Below are positions 22,961 through 36,174 of a DNA stretch of 64,000 nucleotides, in pieces. This DNA comes from Nymphaea colorata (Eukaryota; Streptophyta; Magnoliopsida; Nymphaeales; Nymphaeaceae): positions 3,841,544 to 3,905,543 of the forward strand of contig NC_045151.1 in the NCBI RefSeq assembly GCF_008831285.2, read 5' to 3'. Within the stretch, counting starts at the first letter, position 1. Each line of letters begins with the position of its first letter. The notes below the pieces were generated by a model that did not search any database, was not told where the DNA came from, and was given only the letters and a program-made list of their open reading frames with translations. The position numbers were made by a program, and so were the translations under genes.

Positions 22961-23069
22961 CTCATTTCATACTAATGTCACCGTGTTGTATATCCTTTAG
23001 TCAGATTGTCTTCATAAAGTTCTTGAATATGTGAATGAGGCAAAAGGTTTTGTAAAATCACTTGATTTA

Positions 23070-23570
23070 GACTTCAGGAAGATAGTTAGTCAGGATTACC
23101 CAAGCTTCCATGAGACAGATAGACACGATGTAAGAACATTAGCAATAACACGTTGATGGGTCTTTCCCTATCTATTGAGAAGCTGAAAATGGAAAAGAAA
23201 GCAAGAATTCAAAAGGCATGTAGATTAATTCTATTGTACTGTCAGGATTGTGACTTGGGATCACGTAGCTGAACGACATCTTTTCATCGCTATTGGGACC
23301 ATGGAACTTGTTGGACTCACCAAATTGAGGAAAAGAAGCTACTGGTTTTGAGATTACATAGTTCCCGTAGTAGTGATGAAACATTCAGTCTTTTGCTTAC
23401 AAGTACAATAGACTTATACATACCTTGTTAATTGTTGCTTCCTTTGCCATCTTCAGCTTCTCAATGGATTGACAAAGACCCACTTATTGCTTTATGTTCT
23501 TATATTGTGTATAATTGCCTGTCACATGGAGTCTTGGGTGCAGAAAACTAACTGTCTTCCCAAAATTCCA
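23070..23570 (+). repeat. R3 foldback hairpin, copy 2 (long loop)
   Basis: Same outer arms as the 17.2-kb copy. The centre is longer and differs (GTGACTTGGGATCACGTAGC and following), giving a larger loop. It pairs best with the copy at 49,822-50,322. Confidence 0.65.
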
Positions 23571-24189
23571 ACAAAGTGAAGCACAAAAGCAATGTTATGA
23601 CTCACTTATTTTGCATAGAAAATAACCTTATCGTGTTTATCTTTATTTACATTCTACTAAATCACCTTAATGATACACATGTAGCATTGGTGATGATTTG
23701 TGGTGTCTTCTTTTGCTTCTTCATTTCTCCACATACAAGATTGAATAAATTAAAGTGACCCCCACACGAGCGGACACACAAATGAGGAGAAAAATTGATG
23801 CTTATTTGTAGGATTTTATTTGAAGTAGGAGTCTCAAATGAAAATTCTAAAAACTAAAGATGATAAAAGGCATATGCCAAGAGGGGGATGATGTATCATT
23901 TCCTCTTGCTGGATTGTCTAAAATAAATCTCTGACTTATTGTTACACTTTTTAGATTTGTAGGAAGTGAGAAGGATGGTCATAGCTGCTAACACGTAAGT
24001 ATTTCTTTCGAGATGCTTCCAATTATCTCAGACTTTAGAAGATTTAAATCCTTGTATACATTATACATCAAATTTAAGGATGTCAAGCCGGAGGGGAGGG
24101 AGATTGACTTGAGATCTATGTATTTGAAGATGTAAAGTTTACAAAACTATAGTATTGTCATTGTAGCTTTTACACATAAGAATTGAGTT

Positions 24190-24889
24190 GCCTCAAAAGG
24201 CACAGCAAAACTGGTCGTGTTTTGGACCTGTGAAAATCCAGGTCTTTAGTTCAATTTACATGGGTATTATGCTTATGCGTCTTAAGTGGTGGAACATGGT
24301 AGCTAAGTTGAAGGGTGCAGTTCTGCCATAGTTGAAGCTGATGTAGTTCATGACCCCTAAGGCAGGGGGCATGGGGAGGATTTTGGGTCTCCTTTAAGGA
24401 TGGTATGTTGCAAATTACCTCCCACTCACTCAAAGAAAAAAATCATAAGAATTTCATTTTTTTAAAAATATCATTCAAGCATGACCTTTGAGCAGATTAT
24501 GAATGCCAGCATTTGTGCTCAAATGGAAACAGGCAAATCAAAAGGTTATCAAGTGTGGCCTTTGAGCGGGCGATTAAAGACTCGGTTAGTTAAGTGCACC
24601 GGTTTGTGCATGTAACACATATACGGTAAAGAGAAAACATGGTAGGGGTTGCAATGTTGTGGAAAGTATCTAAAAAAAATATATTTTTTAGACTTTTAAT
24701 TTCCTTCAGTTTTTCTATCTCTATAAAAAGCCTTTTTTATCAACCAGGAGTATTTTTTTAATGATCTATATTAGCATGCAAAAATTTCATGCACTGTGTG
24801 GTGTACATAACTTGCTTTGGTCGAGGACAATTTTTTTTAAAGGAAATGTGGAGGCACTTATTTAGATTTTGTAATCAGTAATTCAAAAC
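24190..24889 (+). repeat. R6 module, copy 1
   Basis: Matches 50,950-51,660, 40,455-40,980 and, from 24,443, 63,470-63,880. It includes CTGTGAAAATCCAGGTCTTT, GTTCATGACCCCTAAGG and GTGCACCGGTTTGTGCATGT. No coding frame is recognised. Confidence 0.7.
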
Positions 24890-25690
24890 AGAAGTTTATA
24901 TTTGCAAAAATAAAATAAAATGAAGGCATACATGCCTTCACTAGATATAGCAATGCTGTTTTTTTATTAGTAGTGAAAACGTGGTGAATGATTGGAACCA
25001 AGGATGCATAATCGGGTTCTTTCAATATTGACAAATGGTTCGTTAATCAAACAGAATGGATGTGGGTTGGTGTGTCTAGTAGTGTGCATTGGAACAAATA
25101 CAGTACTGGAACATGTAACGTCTGTTTGTTGGGCCCTTACAAGAAAATTGCCCATCCATTTTTCTTTTTTATTTTTTTTTGAGGTGTTTCGCAACATGAG
25201 TTTGATGAATTTGCATTAATAGTGATAATATATTTCATGGAACATTATTTTTTATGTTTCATCAAACTATCACAATCTTTGCAATAGATTTATGAAATAC
25301 TAAACTAGTGTTTATGATGCCAAACAGGTCTTATGGGGCTTTCCTTTTACTCTAATTTTATCATTAAAAGTAAATCTGTGTTAAGGGGCTGTTTGGCCGT
25401 TTTGGACATCCAAACATTTTCTTTCTTTTATGTTCAATCTACATTGCTTAAAATTTGCATTGGGAATTTGGTGCAGTGTGTTCGGTGGGGAGTCAAGGTC
25501 CCACATGGGTGACCTTGATAGATTTTTTATTTGGCACTAGAATAGAATAAGGTCATAAGGTTGCAAGAAAGGGCGTGTATCAATGGTTATGGTAGGGTGA
25601 TATCACGAGACACGTATGGCTAGAAAATTTCGGGGTTTTGGAAATGTATAGTGTAAAACATAGTGTTCTTCTTATCTAACACTGGTTGAT
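24890..25690 (+). repeat. R5 plus R2 modules, copy 1b
   Basis: R5 (24,890-25,185) includes ACTAGATATAGCAATGCTG. R2 follows with GGTGTTTCGCAACATGAG near 25,182 and GATGCCAAACAGGTC near 25,316, then GGGGCTGTTTGGCCGTTTTGG and GGTGGGGAGTCAAGGTCCC. Collinear with 40,980-41,695 and 51,661-52,480. Confidence 0.7.
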
Positions 25691-25995
25691 GGTGCTTGAT
25701 AGCATAATGCAAAGAACATAAATGCCTTTTTTGGACACTCTAGGAGTGGGATATACAACCTCAATTTGCCTGCCTTAGCCTGTGCTATGCATTTCATAAA
25801 AGGAGCACACACAGAATATCAAATGCTACTTGTTTGCTAGGAAGCCAAATCAGCATTTGGTAAGAGGAACATTGGGTTCTCTTTTGTCATGTCTTCCATC
25901 AACGAATTCAGGATTTCTTGCAGGAAGATGTCCTCTGCGTGCTTTTGAGGAAATTTTCTACCAAACAAAATGTTAATAGAGGAATTAGAAGAAAC

Positions 25996-26498
25996 ATGGA
26001 GGCAGGGGAAGGGGTGGAGCCATTAACTCCTTCACCGTCTTCACCAAGAGTGGTGGATCTTTGTTTGAAGTGTTTCTCAGCTTCAGGGGCGAAGACACCA
26101 GAAAGTGTTTGATTGGACATCTTTATGAGGGCCTTGAGGAGCATGGTATTTCCACCTTCATAGACAATGGAAGGTTGGAAAAGCAGGAGGATATCGAGAA
26201 ACTATTTGAATACATATAGAGGTCCAAGATCTTTGTCCTCATCTTATGCAAACGGTTTGCATAATCAAAATGGTGCTTAAAAGGAGGTGACCAAAAGTGT
26301 GGAGTGCAGGAAGGAGATAATGCCGGTCTTGTCGTGGAAACTTCTAGCACCGGCAACCAGAACTGGCCCTTCAAATCTGCATTTAAGGATCTTCAATCCA
26401 ACAAGAGGCAAGACCAAGCGGAGGGTGAGGAAATGGAGAAAAGCATTGAAGAAAGTCGGAAATCTCTCTGGCTTCAATCTGATCAAGGACATGAATGG
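25996..26498 (+). pseudogene. TIR-NBS-LRR resistance gene, TIR exon remnant, copy 1
   Basis: TIR domains of plant immune receptors are NAD-cleaving signalling modules, usually coded by exon 1. From the ATG at 25,996 comes M-E-A-G-E and a Pro/Ser-rich leader, then a frame shift, then F-E-V-F-L-S-F-R-G-E-D-T-R (26,064-26,102), then H-L-Y-E-G-L-E-E-H-G-I, S-K-I-F-V-L-I-L and K-W-C-L-K-E. Later come R-K-W-R-K-A-L-K-K-V-G-N-L-S-G and a likely splice donor at about 26,498 (GTATATG). In-frame stops occur before R-S-K and before S-K-W, with further shifts. No NB-ARC or LRR follows. Confidence 0.85.
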
Positions 26499-26924
26499 GT
26501 ATATGTCTCTCTCTCTCTCTCTTTGTGTCACTCTTTGTCCAGAATAATTAAAATTTAATCAGATCTCTCTTTCTTTTCCTCTCTCTTTCAATTTATAGTC
26601 TAACTGGAAGGATGCTTTGTTGTCTATAGCTTTTCAGTTGCTTCAATTCATATCTTATTCATATGCTTATTTTCTGCTTGTGTTGTCCGAACATCATGTT
26701 CGGCTAGTATTTAGATATTTTTCCTTAAACATCGTTATCTTATCAGCTATATTAATCTAACACATCCTTCACTATCGGAGTTTCTCAAATTCATCTTCCA
26801 GTTACTTACTTTACTTAATTAACCAGGACATATCCTTAAAGCTACTATTTGTTAAAAGTGAGAAAATTTAAGACGTGATTTTGTGTTGAGACAACTATAT
26901 AGATGTACATATATATTGGCTGAT

Positions 26925-27368
26925 TGGTCAATTAGTTGGTGGGTCACAAGGTTCAACATATATTGGCCTATTGTTCACCTTTTTGAAAAATTCATTTTTA
27001 AAAGTGACAGCTCATTAACCATGTAGTGAAGTTAAAAAATGTTTCATAATCAATGCATGTAACACACACACACACACACATATATATCTAAAATATTTTG
27101 GAATACATATATATATATATATATATTCCAAAATATTTTAGATATTGGTTTCATTTCTTTAATTTTTCATGGCAGTAAAAAAGATAAAAGCTTTAATGCT
27201 ACTAAACCAGCTTAGAGTCCTTTATTGATAATTCTAGTACTTCACAAGGTATGACATTATTTTTCCTTGTAAATATAAATTATAAATTCTTCACCATTTT
27301 GAAAAATTTATTTATAAGTGACACCTCGTTAACCATGTAATGAAATTAACAAATGTTTCATGATCAAT

Positions 27369-27415
<47 letters not shown>

Positions 27416-28255
27416 GACATATATATCATTATTATTATAGATATTGGTTTCATTTCTTTGATTTTTCATGGCAGTCAAAGACATAAGAGCTTTAAAGCTA
27501 CTAAACAAGCCTAGAGTCTTTGGTCTGTTAAAAACACTTAAGTGTTTTAACTAGCCAGATTTAATTATATAACAAACCATTGTTAATGTGTAAACAAGTG
27601 TGTAAGAAAATTATGTGACTTGTTTTTCTAATGAACAAGAAGATAATTTATAAAATAATTTGTTTGAACTGTAAAAATTTCTTTGTATGAATTCTTTAAC
27701 CCTTGCAGCCGGTATATTGTGAACCAATAATTTTTTAGTGATTTCAGCAGTTCATTATCCAGAATCTACGTAATGTTGTTTAATAAATCTCTTTTTTTTC
27801 TCACTGATGTATATATTGGTAGGTTTGAGATCCATAAATATTCATTTTAGTTGTTGATATTTCCAAGATGGCCGACTGAGAAAATTACCCAACCACATAA
27901 AATATCTAGAATTAATTTCACTCTTGTTTTAACTTTTTTAATCTTCCTGATGCTTCTTGTATTAACTGAAATCCTAACTTTTCTCTTTGTGAAACAAGCT
28001 TGGAATATGCCATGATACATTGAGCTTGTGGACAATGAGAACTGAGTTATTGGCCGATTGATCGATTTAATAGGGAGTTCACAAGGTTCCACATATTTTT
28101 TTCTTTAGCGTAAAATTGTAAATTACATATCATTCAAGTACTTCACAAGGGATGACATAATTCATTCGTAAAAATATTTTGAAAATTATATTTTATAAGT
28201 AACACCTTGTTAACCATGTAACACAATTAATTAAATGTCTCATGATCAAAGCACG

Positions 28256-28290
<35 letters not shown>
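26925..28290 (+). repeat. Cluster of R1 fragments with CA and AT tracts
   Basis: Three partial R1-like pieces (26,925-27,180; 27,236-27,480; 27,880-28,290), each running into a CA or AT tract (27,062-27,125; 27,370-27,425; 28,257-28,291). At 27,090-27,145 the words CTAAAATATTTTGGAATA and TTCCAAAATATTTTAGA flank an AT tract as an inverted repeat. Part of the cluster recurs at 53,570-53,900. Confidence 0.6.
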
Positions 28291-28295
<5 letters not shown>

Positions 28296-28500
28296 GAAAT
28301 CAGGAGAGCCTTTTCTGCCTCTGAATAATGGCTCTGCATGAGTTACAGAAAGTTTGGAAAGCACATGTGGGTGATCTACTCAGTAAAGCAGACTAACTGA
28401 CCAATGATACGTATCTGATACTAGTGAAAATCCATTGTCCATCCTTCTCTGTCAGATTGAACCTCTTTATAAAGTTCTTGAATATGTGAATGAGGTATAG

Positions 28501-28903
28501 GAAGATAGTTAGTCAAGATTACCGCCTCCATGAGACAGGTAGACACAATGTAAGAACATTAGCATCCTCAATCAATTGACAAGCTGAAAATGGAAAAGAA
28601 AGCAATAATTCAGATGGCATGTAGATTATTCTACTGTCTGATTTTTTTTAAGCAAAAGTACTGAATGTGACTGAAAGACTGTTTCGTCAATAATGGAAAC
28701 ATGGAACAATCAGTACTTTTGCTTACAATTGCAAAAGAATTATACATACCATGTGAATTCTTGCTTCCTTTTCCATTTTCAGCTTTCCAATGGATTGAGA
28801 AGATCCACCACTGTCTTATTGACAATGTTCTTACATTGTATATAATTGCTTGTCTCATGGAGTCGTGGGTGCAGCTGGCTAACTGTTTTCCCGAAGTCTT
28901 CAT
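28501..28903 (+). repeat. R3 foldback hairpin, copy 3
   Basis: The first arm is shortened at its outer end; the second arm is complete to about 28,900. The inner stem pairs around TAAGCAAAAGTACTGA (28,649) and TCAGTACTTTTGCTTA (28,708). An AT tract follows at 29,014-29,045. Confidence 0.65.
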
Positions 28904-29011
28904 CAAGAAGAGCACAAAAGCCTTGTTATACCTCATTTATTTTGCATATAACCTTATCATGTCTGTCTTCCTCTTTACATTTTACTAAATCACCTTTTTG
29001 AGATGAAAAAC

Positions 29012-29048
<37 letters not shown>

Positions 29049-29339
29049 TGGCTGACTGCTCTAGCTAGTTTTCTAGTCCTTGTTAAATGTGTTCACGATT
29101 ACTCCAAGTTCTTCAATAGCGCCACGGACCAAGGCTTAATTTATCCAGTTAAGGAATCACCTTCGGAAAAATGTAAGGAATCGTTTTTTTCCTCATTTTT
29201 TACTTTATTTATCCAGTTTTTCAAAAATATTTGTGAATGGAAGATCTAGACATGAGTTCTAGTTGTCCCGCTATGACAAACCCATTCCCTGCAGTACCCA
29301 GCCAATGGTCAAGAACACAAACAAGCTTTATATGTTATC

Positions 29340-29870
29340 TCTTTTTTAAAAAATTTTTGAAGAGTTGTTTAGCAATTGGAACAAGAGTGTTATCAAGTGG
29401 TATTAAGTTTTAGGATAGATTCATGAAACACTACCTTTAGTGATTCAGCAAACTACCATAACCGTTGAAATAGATTCATGGAATACTAAACTAATTTTAT
29501 GATACTGAACACTATTTATGGTGATCTTTTTTACAATAATTTTACCATTGCATTTTGATCTAATGGTGAAAGTGTGTTAGGGAGAAGTTTGGTCTTTTCA
29601 GACATACAAACATTCTCTTTCTGTTATGTTTTATATATTTTGCTTAAAAATTAGTTTTTGAATGAGGTGTAGCATGATTGGTGGGGAGTCAAGGTCCCAT
29701 CAAGGTCAGTGTATGACTGAAAATTATCCAGCACTAGAATAGAATAAGGTCATGGGGTCGCCAAAAAGGGAGTGTGGGAATGGCTATGGTAGGGTGATAT
29801 TAAGACAAAGGTGTGGCTATGTATTGTAAAACATAATTTTCTTCTTGTCTAACACTACTTAAGTATTTAA
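29340..29870 (+). repeat. R2 module, right arm
   Basis: Same subfamily as 55,310-55,720 and 11,975-12,540 (inverted): GTTGTTTAGCAATTGGAACA, CACTACCTTTAGTGATTCA and GGTGGGGAGTCAAGGTCCC. The later part is unique to the two arms. Confidence 0.7.
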
Positions 29871-30085
29871 TGGTTCCGAATCACATAATGATAAGAAGTT
29901 ACATGGCTTTTTTTTTGGCAATCTATGATTGACATATGACCACCTTAACTTGCCAGCCCTAAACCATGTTTACATTTTTTAAAGGGGAACATGCAATGCT
30001 CATTTCTTGGTGGGAAACTAAATAAGCCTTAAAGAGGGCATTTGGTAACAAAAACACTCCTTGGAATGTCATAAATAAAGAGACA

Positions 30086-30260
<175 letters not shown>

Positions 30261-30373
30261 AACTAAACCATGCTTCTAGTATTAATATGTCAAAAGTGAC
30301 AGTTGATTTGAGCCATCTTATCTTTAGGTCGGAATCCTCAGATGTTGGCTTCTTTGTTTTTTTTCAGTAATTT

Positions 30374-30767
30374 TTGACATCTTCTCTCTCCCCGATGCCT
30401 TCATCCTTTCGCGATTTTCTCAATGCCTTCCTCCATCCCTCATCCACAAGTGCCGGCAGCAGGCTCACTCTCCTCTCCCCAAATAGGCCGTTTTGTGTTA
30501 GCGAAAGATGGGTGGATTATTCCACCCATCTCTGCTGCCACCACCGGCAGCCCAAGAATTGGTGTAGTCTTGGCGGCCCCTCCCCCAAGCTATGTTAAAC
30601 CAGGGATGCCACTTAACACAGCTGTGTGGGAGGAAGAGGGAAGGAGGCATCACAGAATATTGCATAAAACATCGCTTCTCAAAACAGGTAACTCAATTGT
30701 GGTTGCTATCTTATCCCTGTCAAAATGTGAAGACAACATTCATGGTATCTCTATACATACCAATTAG
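30374..30767 (+). other. ORF X, right-arm copy (114 residues)
   Basis: The frame 30,423-30,767 carries the same G-W-I-I-P-P-I-S-A-A-T-T-G-S-P peptide as the left arm and ends at the same TAG. A second overlapping frame (30,374-30,598) is also open, so openness is partly a composition effect. Not recognised; possibly a captured gene fragment. Confidence 0.35.
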
Positions 30768-31159
30768 ATAATATTTGTAATACATCAACTCCCACAAACA
30801 TGATTTTTAAAATCTAAGGGCACTAGTTATAGTATATTTGCTTAAAAATAAATCTATTCTGAATCTGAATCCGTTTACATATTTAGGTATACCTAAATCC
30901 GAATTTGAACCAGATTTGATGTCTATTCTTAAATCAGAAGTCATTTCAGTTTCCCTATCCTATATTTAGGTTTCCTTTTCCTATATTAATTTTTTTCATA
31001 TCAGATTTTCTCAGAAGCTTCGATGGGATTATCCAATCCAAATGGGACATACATTGATATCCTTATAGAGAATGAACCATGGAGATAGGCTATGCCAATA
31101 ACTGAACACATCGAAATTCTTGAGATAGTTTGACTCTCATTTTAAATTCATCAGTCCTG

Positions 31160-31915
31160 CAATAAAATGAAAGTGCTAAAATGGTTCCCATAAGCAACAT
31201 GGCCTCACGTAAAATAGAGTTCTAGCGACCCATCACTCTTGTACAACAGACAGTAAAATTTGAAACTGTTTAGTAGATCATTCTAGTGAAGTGGTTCACA
31301 TCCCACGAGTTAGGAATTTGATATCAAGTTTCATGGTTGAATCTCAAACTCAGTACTGATCCAATTTTAGAAATACAGGATTACAAAGAGAACCTAAAAA
31401 ATGGATTTAAGCAATTGAAAATATGATGCACACGATATATATTCAATAGCTTCTTTCTTATATCAACTGAAATCCTAACTTCTCTTCGTGAAAAAGGAGC
31501 TTGGATGGAGACATGACACATTTAACTACAGATATATTGATTGAGGATCAGGACTATGAGAACTAATTTATAGGCTGATTGGCCAATTAGTTGGTGATTC
31601 ATAAGGTTCGACATTAGTATTTTTCATCTTTGGCATAAAAATATAAATAATAATTACTCTAGCACTTCACAAGCTATGAAATAATTTTTTTCATAAAAAT
31701 ATAAATTGTAGCTCATTCATCTTTTTGAAAATTTTATTTCATATGTAACATGTTGCTAAACATGTAACAAAATTAATTAAAGGTCTCATAATCAATGCAT
31801 ATATATATATATATGTATGTATATATATATATATATAGCATTCACAAATACTAAAATTGAAATCTGAAATTTCCATTACTATTATCAAATATGTTGTGGC
31901 ACAAACATTTTTACT
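31160..31915 (+). repeat. R1 module truncated at its 3-prime end, right arm
   Basis: Normal R1 up to GTTGTGGCACAAACATTTTTAC, including the AT slot 31,798-31,838, then an abrupt switch into DNA matching left 7,580. The last third of R1 is missing. A 9-bp word CATTTTTAC occurs on both sides of the junction (31,906-31,914 and 31,923-31,931). Confidence 0.75.
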
Positions 31916-32008
31916 GTTATCACATTTTTACATCTTAATTTGCATCTTTGCATGGCATTTCAGGACTTTTAAACCTCCCCTAAACCTCCTATCAGACAAG
32001 CCCGCTAC

Positions 32009-32170
32009 TCAACCAAATGCCGTATAGACTAACATTATGTGAATAACAGCAAAAGTTGACCCCATGCATTCATATGACTGCAAGTCACATGTACCACTGA
32101 CTTCTACACGGAGCAGTGGGTCCACCAGGCTGCAGCGTATGAAGTATGAATCACGAGAAACATTTTCCAA
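32009..32170 (-). other. Possible terminal exon, right-arm copy
   Basis: Counterpart of 7,142-7,303. The acceptor tract and TGCAG are kept (32,171 upward on the plus strand) and the 53-codon frame is still open to the stop. Substitutions change several residues, including two at Cys positions. Not recognised. Confidence 0.3.
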
Positions 32171-33061
32171 CTGCATGAAAGGGAGAAGGATTATTAAGAA
32201 GTTAACTAACACTCAGATTGGCAGACATCAGAACAATGAGTAGTTTTCACCAAACGTTAATCAATAAATTAGAAGAATCCACAAACACGGCTTATGTATC
32301 ATAAAGTAAACCACTAGAGCCAAACCAATACACATTGAGGTCTCAATGTTCAAAGGGATATCAATATCAGAACAAATCAAGCAACAAAAACAAAGGCACA
32401 CTACTACAGTTGAATCCCTATGAAAAATAACTCATATCAAACTTCCATGCCCACAATCATCTATCTATATGTTTTTAGATTAAACAATTGATAGAAACAG
32501 AAAGCTGTAACCATAGCAACACAACTATATAAAATGAAAGGCGTCTATGACAAAGAACAAGATGAGTATGACAGTATACATGGTGAAGTTAGCAGAATAG
32601 GGAACAAAATGGACAATGACAAAAAAAGAGCCAAAAGGTATATGACACTTAGCCAACAACCGGGCACACATAAAAGATCTGGGATAAACTTCACTCACCT
32701 GACTTACAACATTTTATAAATAAGAGGGAAAGGGAGAGACTTGAGGGACAATACCTGAAAGCAGGAAACATGTCACAAAAGTGGTGAGTTGGTGAAAAGC
32801 AAGCTTTGGAGAAGGAGGTGACCTGTGGCAAAGACGAGCAGCTGAAATTTCCATGAATTCTGGGCATATCAAATGCACACTAACTTACAGATTTTTCGAA
32901 TTATTAAATGTATGCAGACTGAAAGAAATTTAGCTTGTGCATTCAAAAACTGATGGCCAGCTGCAGTCTATTTGCTCCTCGATCCACTGCAGTCTTCTCT
33001 CAAACTTTAGCAGCCCAAGGTGGAGGATTCGAGCATCAACCTCCACAACTTTTGCACAAGT

Positions 33062-33469
33062 TCAAAGTAAGAAGTAATGATCAGCATGCACCACATATCT
33101 TAGTCTTCCATGCAACAATGTTCTTTTATAATGGAGATATGTAGATGAAGAAAGGTGGTGGCGTCTGAAGCAGTTATACAAGAATCCATGTTTTTCCATG
33201 TCTGATTTCATACATCTCAATATCCTCATTCTTGAATTAGATTCGCAATATGTCCTATTAAGGACTTGAACATCATCATTCTTTCTCTTTGACCCTTCAC
33301 GAGTTTGATGCTTCATCCCCTCCCTTGAGCCATCAACCACCTTAGGAGAGGTGCCTTCATGATTAGCTTCTCCCACATAGGTTCCATGCACCACAGAAGC
33401 CTTCGAACCAATACATCCAGCCTCATTATTCAGTAGTGGATCTAGTCCCTTTGATAAAAAGGAAAACAA
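33062..33469 (-). other. Unrecognised 135-residue ORF, right-arm copy
   Basis: Same length and start as 5,869-6,276, with about ten amino-acid changes and no stop gained. No domain recognised. The DNA between this and 32,170 has no other convincing frame; the plus-strand frame 32,534-32,719 is probably a chance ORF. Confidence 0.3.
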
Positions 33470-34196
33470 AAAATCGAACTATAATTCTCCACTAATCTTA
33501 GTGCCAAGACGGGTTGCTGATTAATGATTGTAGAGATTCATCAAAATGACAAATCAAAAATGAGATCCACCATGCACAAATAACAGGGGGAAAATGTGAT
33601 TGCTATGAAAAACAAGGACATTATTCACATAGCACCCAATAACTCAGGCATACATGTACCCTTGTGTATTAACAGCCAGTAAGAAAAAAAATACAAGAGA
33701 CATGCTCAACCATGAAAATCAGTTGAAAGGGATAGGCCAATGGACTAAATGCATCTCTTCACAAATTCAAGAGCTTGATAGGGTCTTCTTTCTTTGGCAT
33801 GCATGTGAATATTTGACAACTATTTAGGGGAAAACTCATAAACCTTCTTTGTCTCGCTAGATTATTACACTATGCAGGTACTAAGTGGCTTAGTTCTATA
33901 ATTCTTCCTTTTCATTTCCAATCATGTCTTCTAAACACAAGGACTTGGTTTTCAGGAAAATTTAAAAAAGAATAAAGAAACAAATGTCATCCGTCATTTA
34001 CCTTGAATATATTCTTGCATCATTTTCTAACAAGTGAAAGGCTGAAAGGCATGTACCAAATGCACCTTAAAATACCCAATTCAATGGAACATTTTTACCA
34101 GCCATTGTTCATCTATTTACCCACCTCCTTGCATCATTATTAACCGTTCCTGTGAAGATGTTCTTTTAAGCCCTCACAGTAAAGAAGCCCAATTTC

Positions 34197-34430
34197 ATGT
34201 CAAAGAAGGCCTTTGTCCAACATCAGGGCAGAGAAAACACCCAAGAAGGGGGTGAAAACCAAAATAAGCTAGCATCTATTCATCCACCGAATGCTATCAG
34301 ATTGAGTCCATTAAGCCAAGTCACCGATTCAGAGAATCATCTGAATGGAATGAGAAATGGTAAAAAATATTTTAAAACATTGTTCTTGGAAGAAAAAATG
34401 GTGAATATACAAAAAAATGAAAAAAATTAA
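34197..34430 (+). other. Unrecognised 77-residue ORF, right-arm copy
   Basis: Counterpart of 4,903-5,142, still open, with two codons fewer near the L-F-L-E-E-K end. Function unknown; coding status doubtful. Confidence 0.25.
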
Positions 34431-34888
34431 TCAATCCCTTCCTTATATTCACTCTCTTATTTTTTCCCTTTTGTCAACCATCATGTCCACCCGAGGATTC
34501 GTGGAACCAAGGGAGGTGAGGGACCTGAAAAGCCAGTCCCCTCAAAAAGATTGATTTAATTCATTTTCGTTTCTATGCATGTAAGTACATACACACATAC
34601 ACATATGAACATACGTACACATTATAAATATATGTGTGTGTGCGTGTGTGTGTGCAAAATCAAATAGTGACTTTGGCTTTTTAAAGTCACCGAATCATCT
34701 AACCAAGGCCGTTCGATCCATCATGATGAATGGTTAAGAAAAAAAAGAAAAAAAGGTGATGGATATTTTCGTCATATAGTATTGGTTTCCACCTTTTTCT
34801 TTATATTTTTTTAACCATCCATCTACATCAAATGAGAAGCCCTGCTTAGATGGCTCAGTGACTCTAAATGGTAAAAGCTATCATTCAT

Positions 34889-34922
34889 TATATATATATA
34901 TATATGGTAAAAGCTATCATTC

Positions 34923-34999
<77 letters not shown>
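34889..34999. repeat. AT microsatellite with duplicated flank
   Basis: The word GGTAAAAGCTATCATTCATTA occurs twice (about 34,870 and 34,907), each followed by (TA)n. The left arm has one unit at 4,442-4,480. This is a local expansion of the right arm. Confidence 0.9.
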
Positions 35000-35001
<2 letters not shown>

Positions 35002-35775
35002 TTTGGATGCTGAATAGTTACTGATAGTTAACAATTAAGAACTTATCACTGAAAGTAAGGTAAACTATGGCTAAAAGTATCATCAACCATTGTTATATTA
35101 TAAATTGTCACCAATTCCCCTATGGCGACGGTTTTTTAGCAATAGATTTTTGATTTTTAGTTATCTGGTAGCAAAAAATATCATGATTGGTATTTTAAAA
35201 ATATCATGATATTTTTAAAATACCATGATATTAAAGAAAAAAGGGGAAAAAAGGGAAATCCTGATATTAATAAAAGGTTAAAAATCAATTTCATGTAACA
35301 CAATTTTTTCTTCTTTGTTATACATATATATATATGACAATTTTTGTTAGATTCCGAATGTGAAGGAGCACAAAGATTGTTTATGTTATGGTGTCAAAGA
35401 AATCGGCACCAAATAGCAATTTTAAGGAAGTGATTCTTATAACAAAACGGTGTATACTTGACTACCACCATGGAATAATATAGTAATAGCAACAGTAAGA
35501 AACATAATCAATATTATTTCATGATTCAAATGCAAAGGATATGTTAAAGCCGACGGATTCATAGGCCTACTATTTGGTGACTTCATGCACCAGCATTATA
35601 TATGTGAACTGTCCACTTGTTAACTGTCAATTTAAACCACATACATGCAGGTGCTGTAACAGATATCGAGGGTAAGACACTGCAATTTCAAAGAGTGCGG
35701 GTAATGGGTACTGCTAGGTGTACACATATTGTAGCTGTACCAAACATACAAACACACAAACACACACATGCACCA

Positions 35776-35778
<3 letters not shown>

Positions 35779-35852
<74 letters not shown>

Positions 35853-35876
35853 CATACATATATATATATATATACA
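35779..35876. repeat. AT microsatellite
   Basis: About 100 bp of (TA)n with ACATAC interruptions near the end; counterpart of 3,651-3,722. CA-rich tracts flank it. Confidence 0.95.
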
Positions 35877-36174
35877 TAGAATGTCATGATCCACGATAAA
35901 TTCATAGCTCACACTTTTTCCATATGCACACACACACACACATACACCAGTGCATACACGATAAATTCATAGCTCACACTTTTTCCATTGCAATGACAAA
36001 AAATGTTCGAGCAAAACATTTTTTGAAGCTCATAGTTGACCCACTACAATAAAAGATAAAAAAGTATTCCCAATCCATGTCAACAACAAAGTCAGGTCCT
36101 ATCTAAATGGTGAAGCACCCAGTTCGCTATAAGAACTTTTGTCTTAGAATTGCTGTACTGACACAAACTTAGTA

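Noticed and set aside
27847-28936. Minus-strand frames over the third foldback as protein genes
   Set aside because: The two arms of the foldback give related peptides in both orientations and frames break between copies; the hairpin structure explains the openness better.
29225-29300. Possible tRNA-derived SINE (GAGTTCTAGTTGTCCC like a B box), also 12,545, 17,920, 55,215
   Set aside because: No matching A box at the right distance and no poly-A or T terminator; the similarity is limited to one short word.
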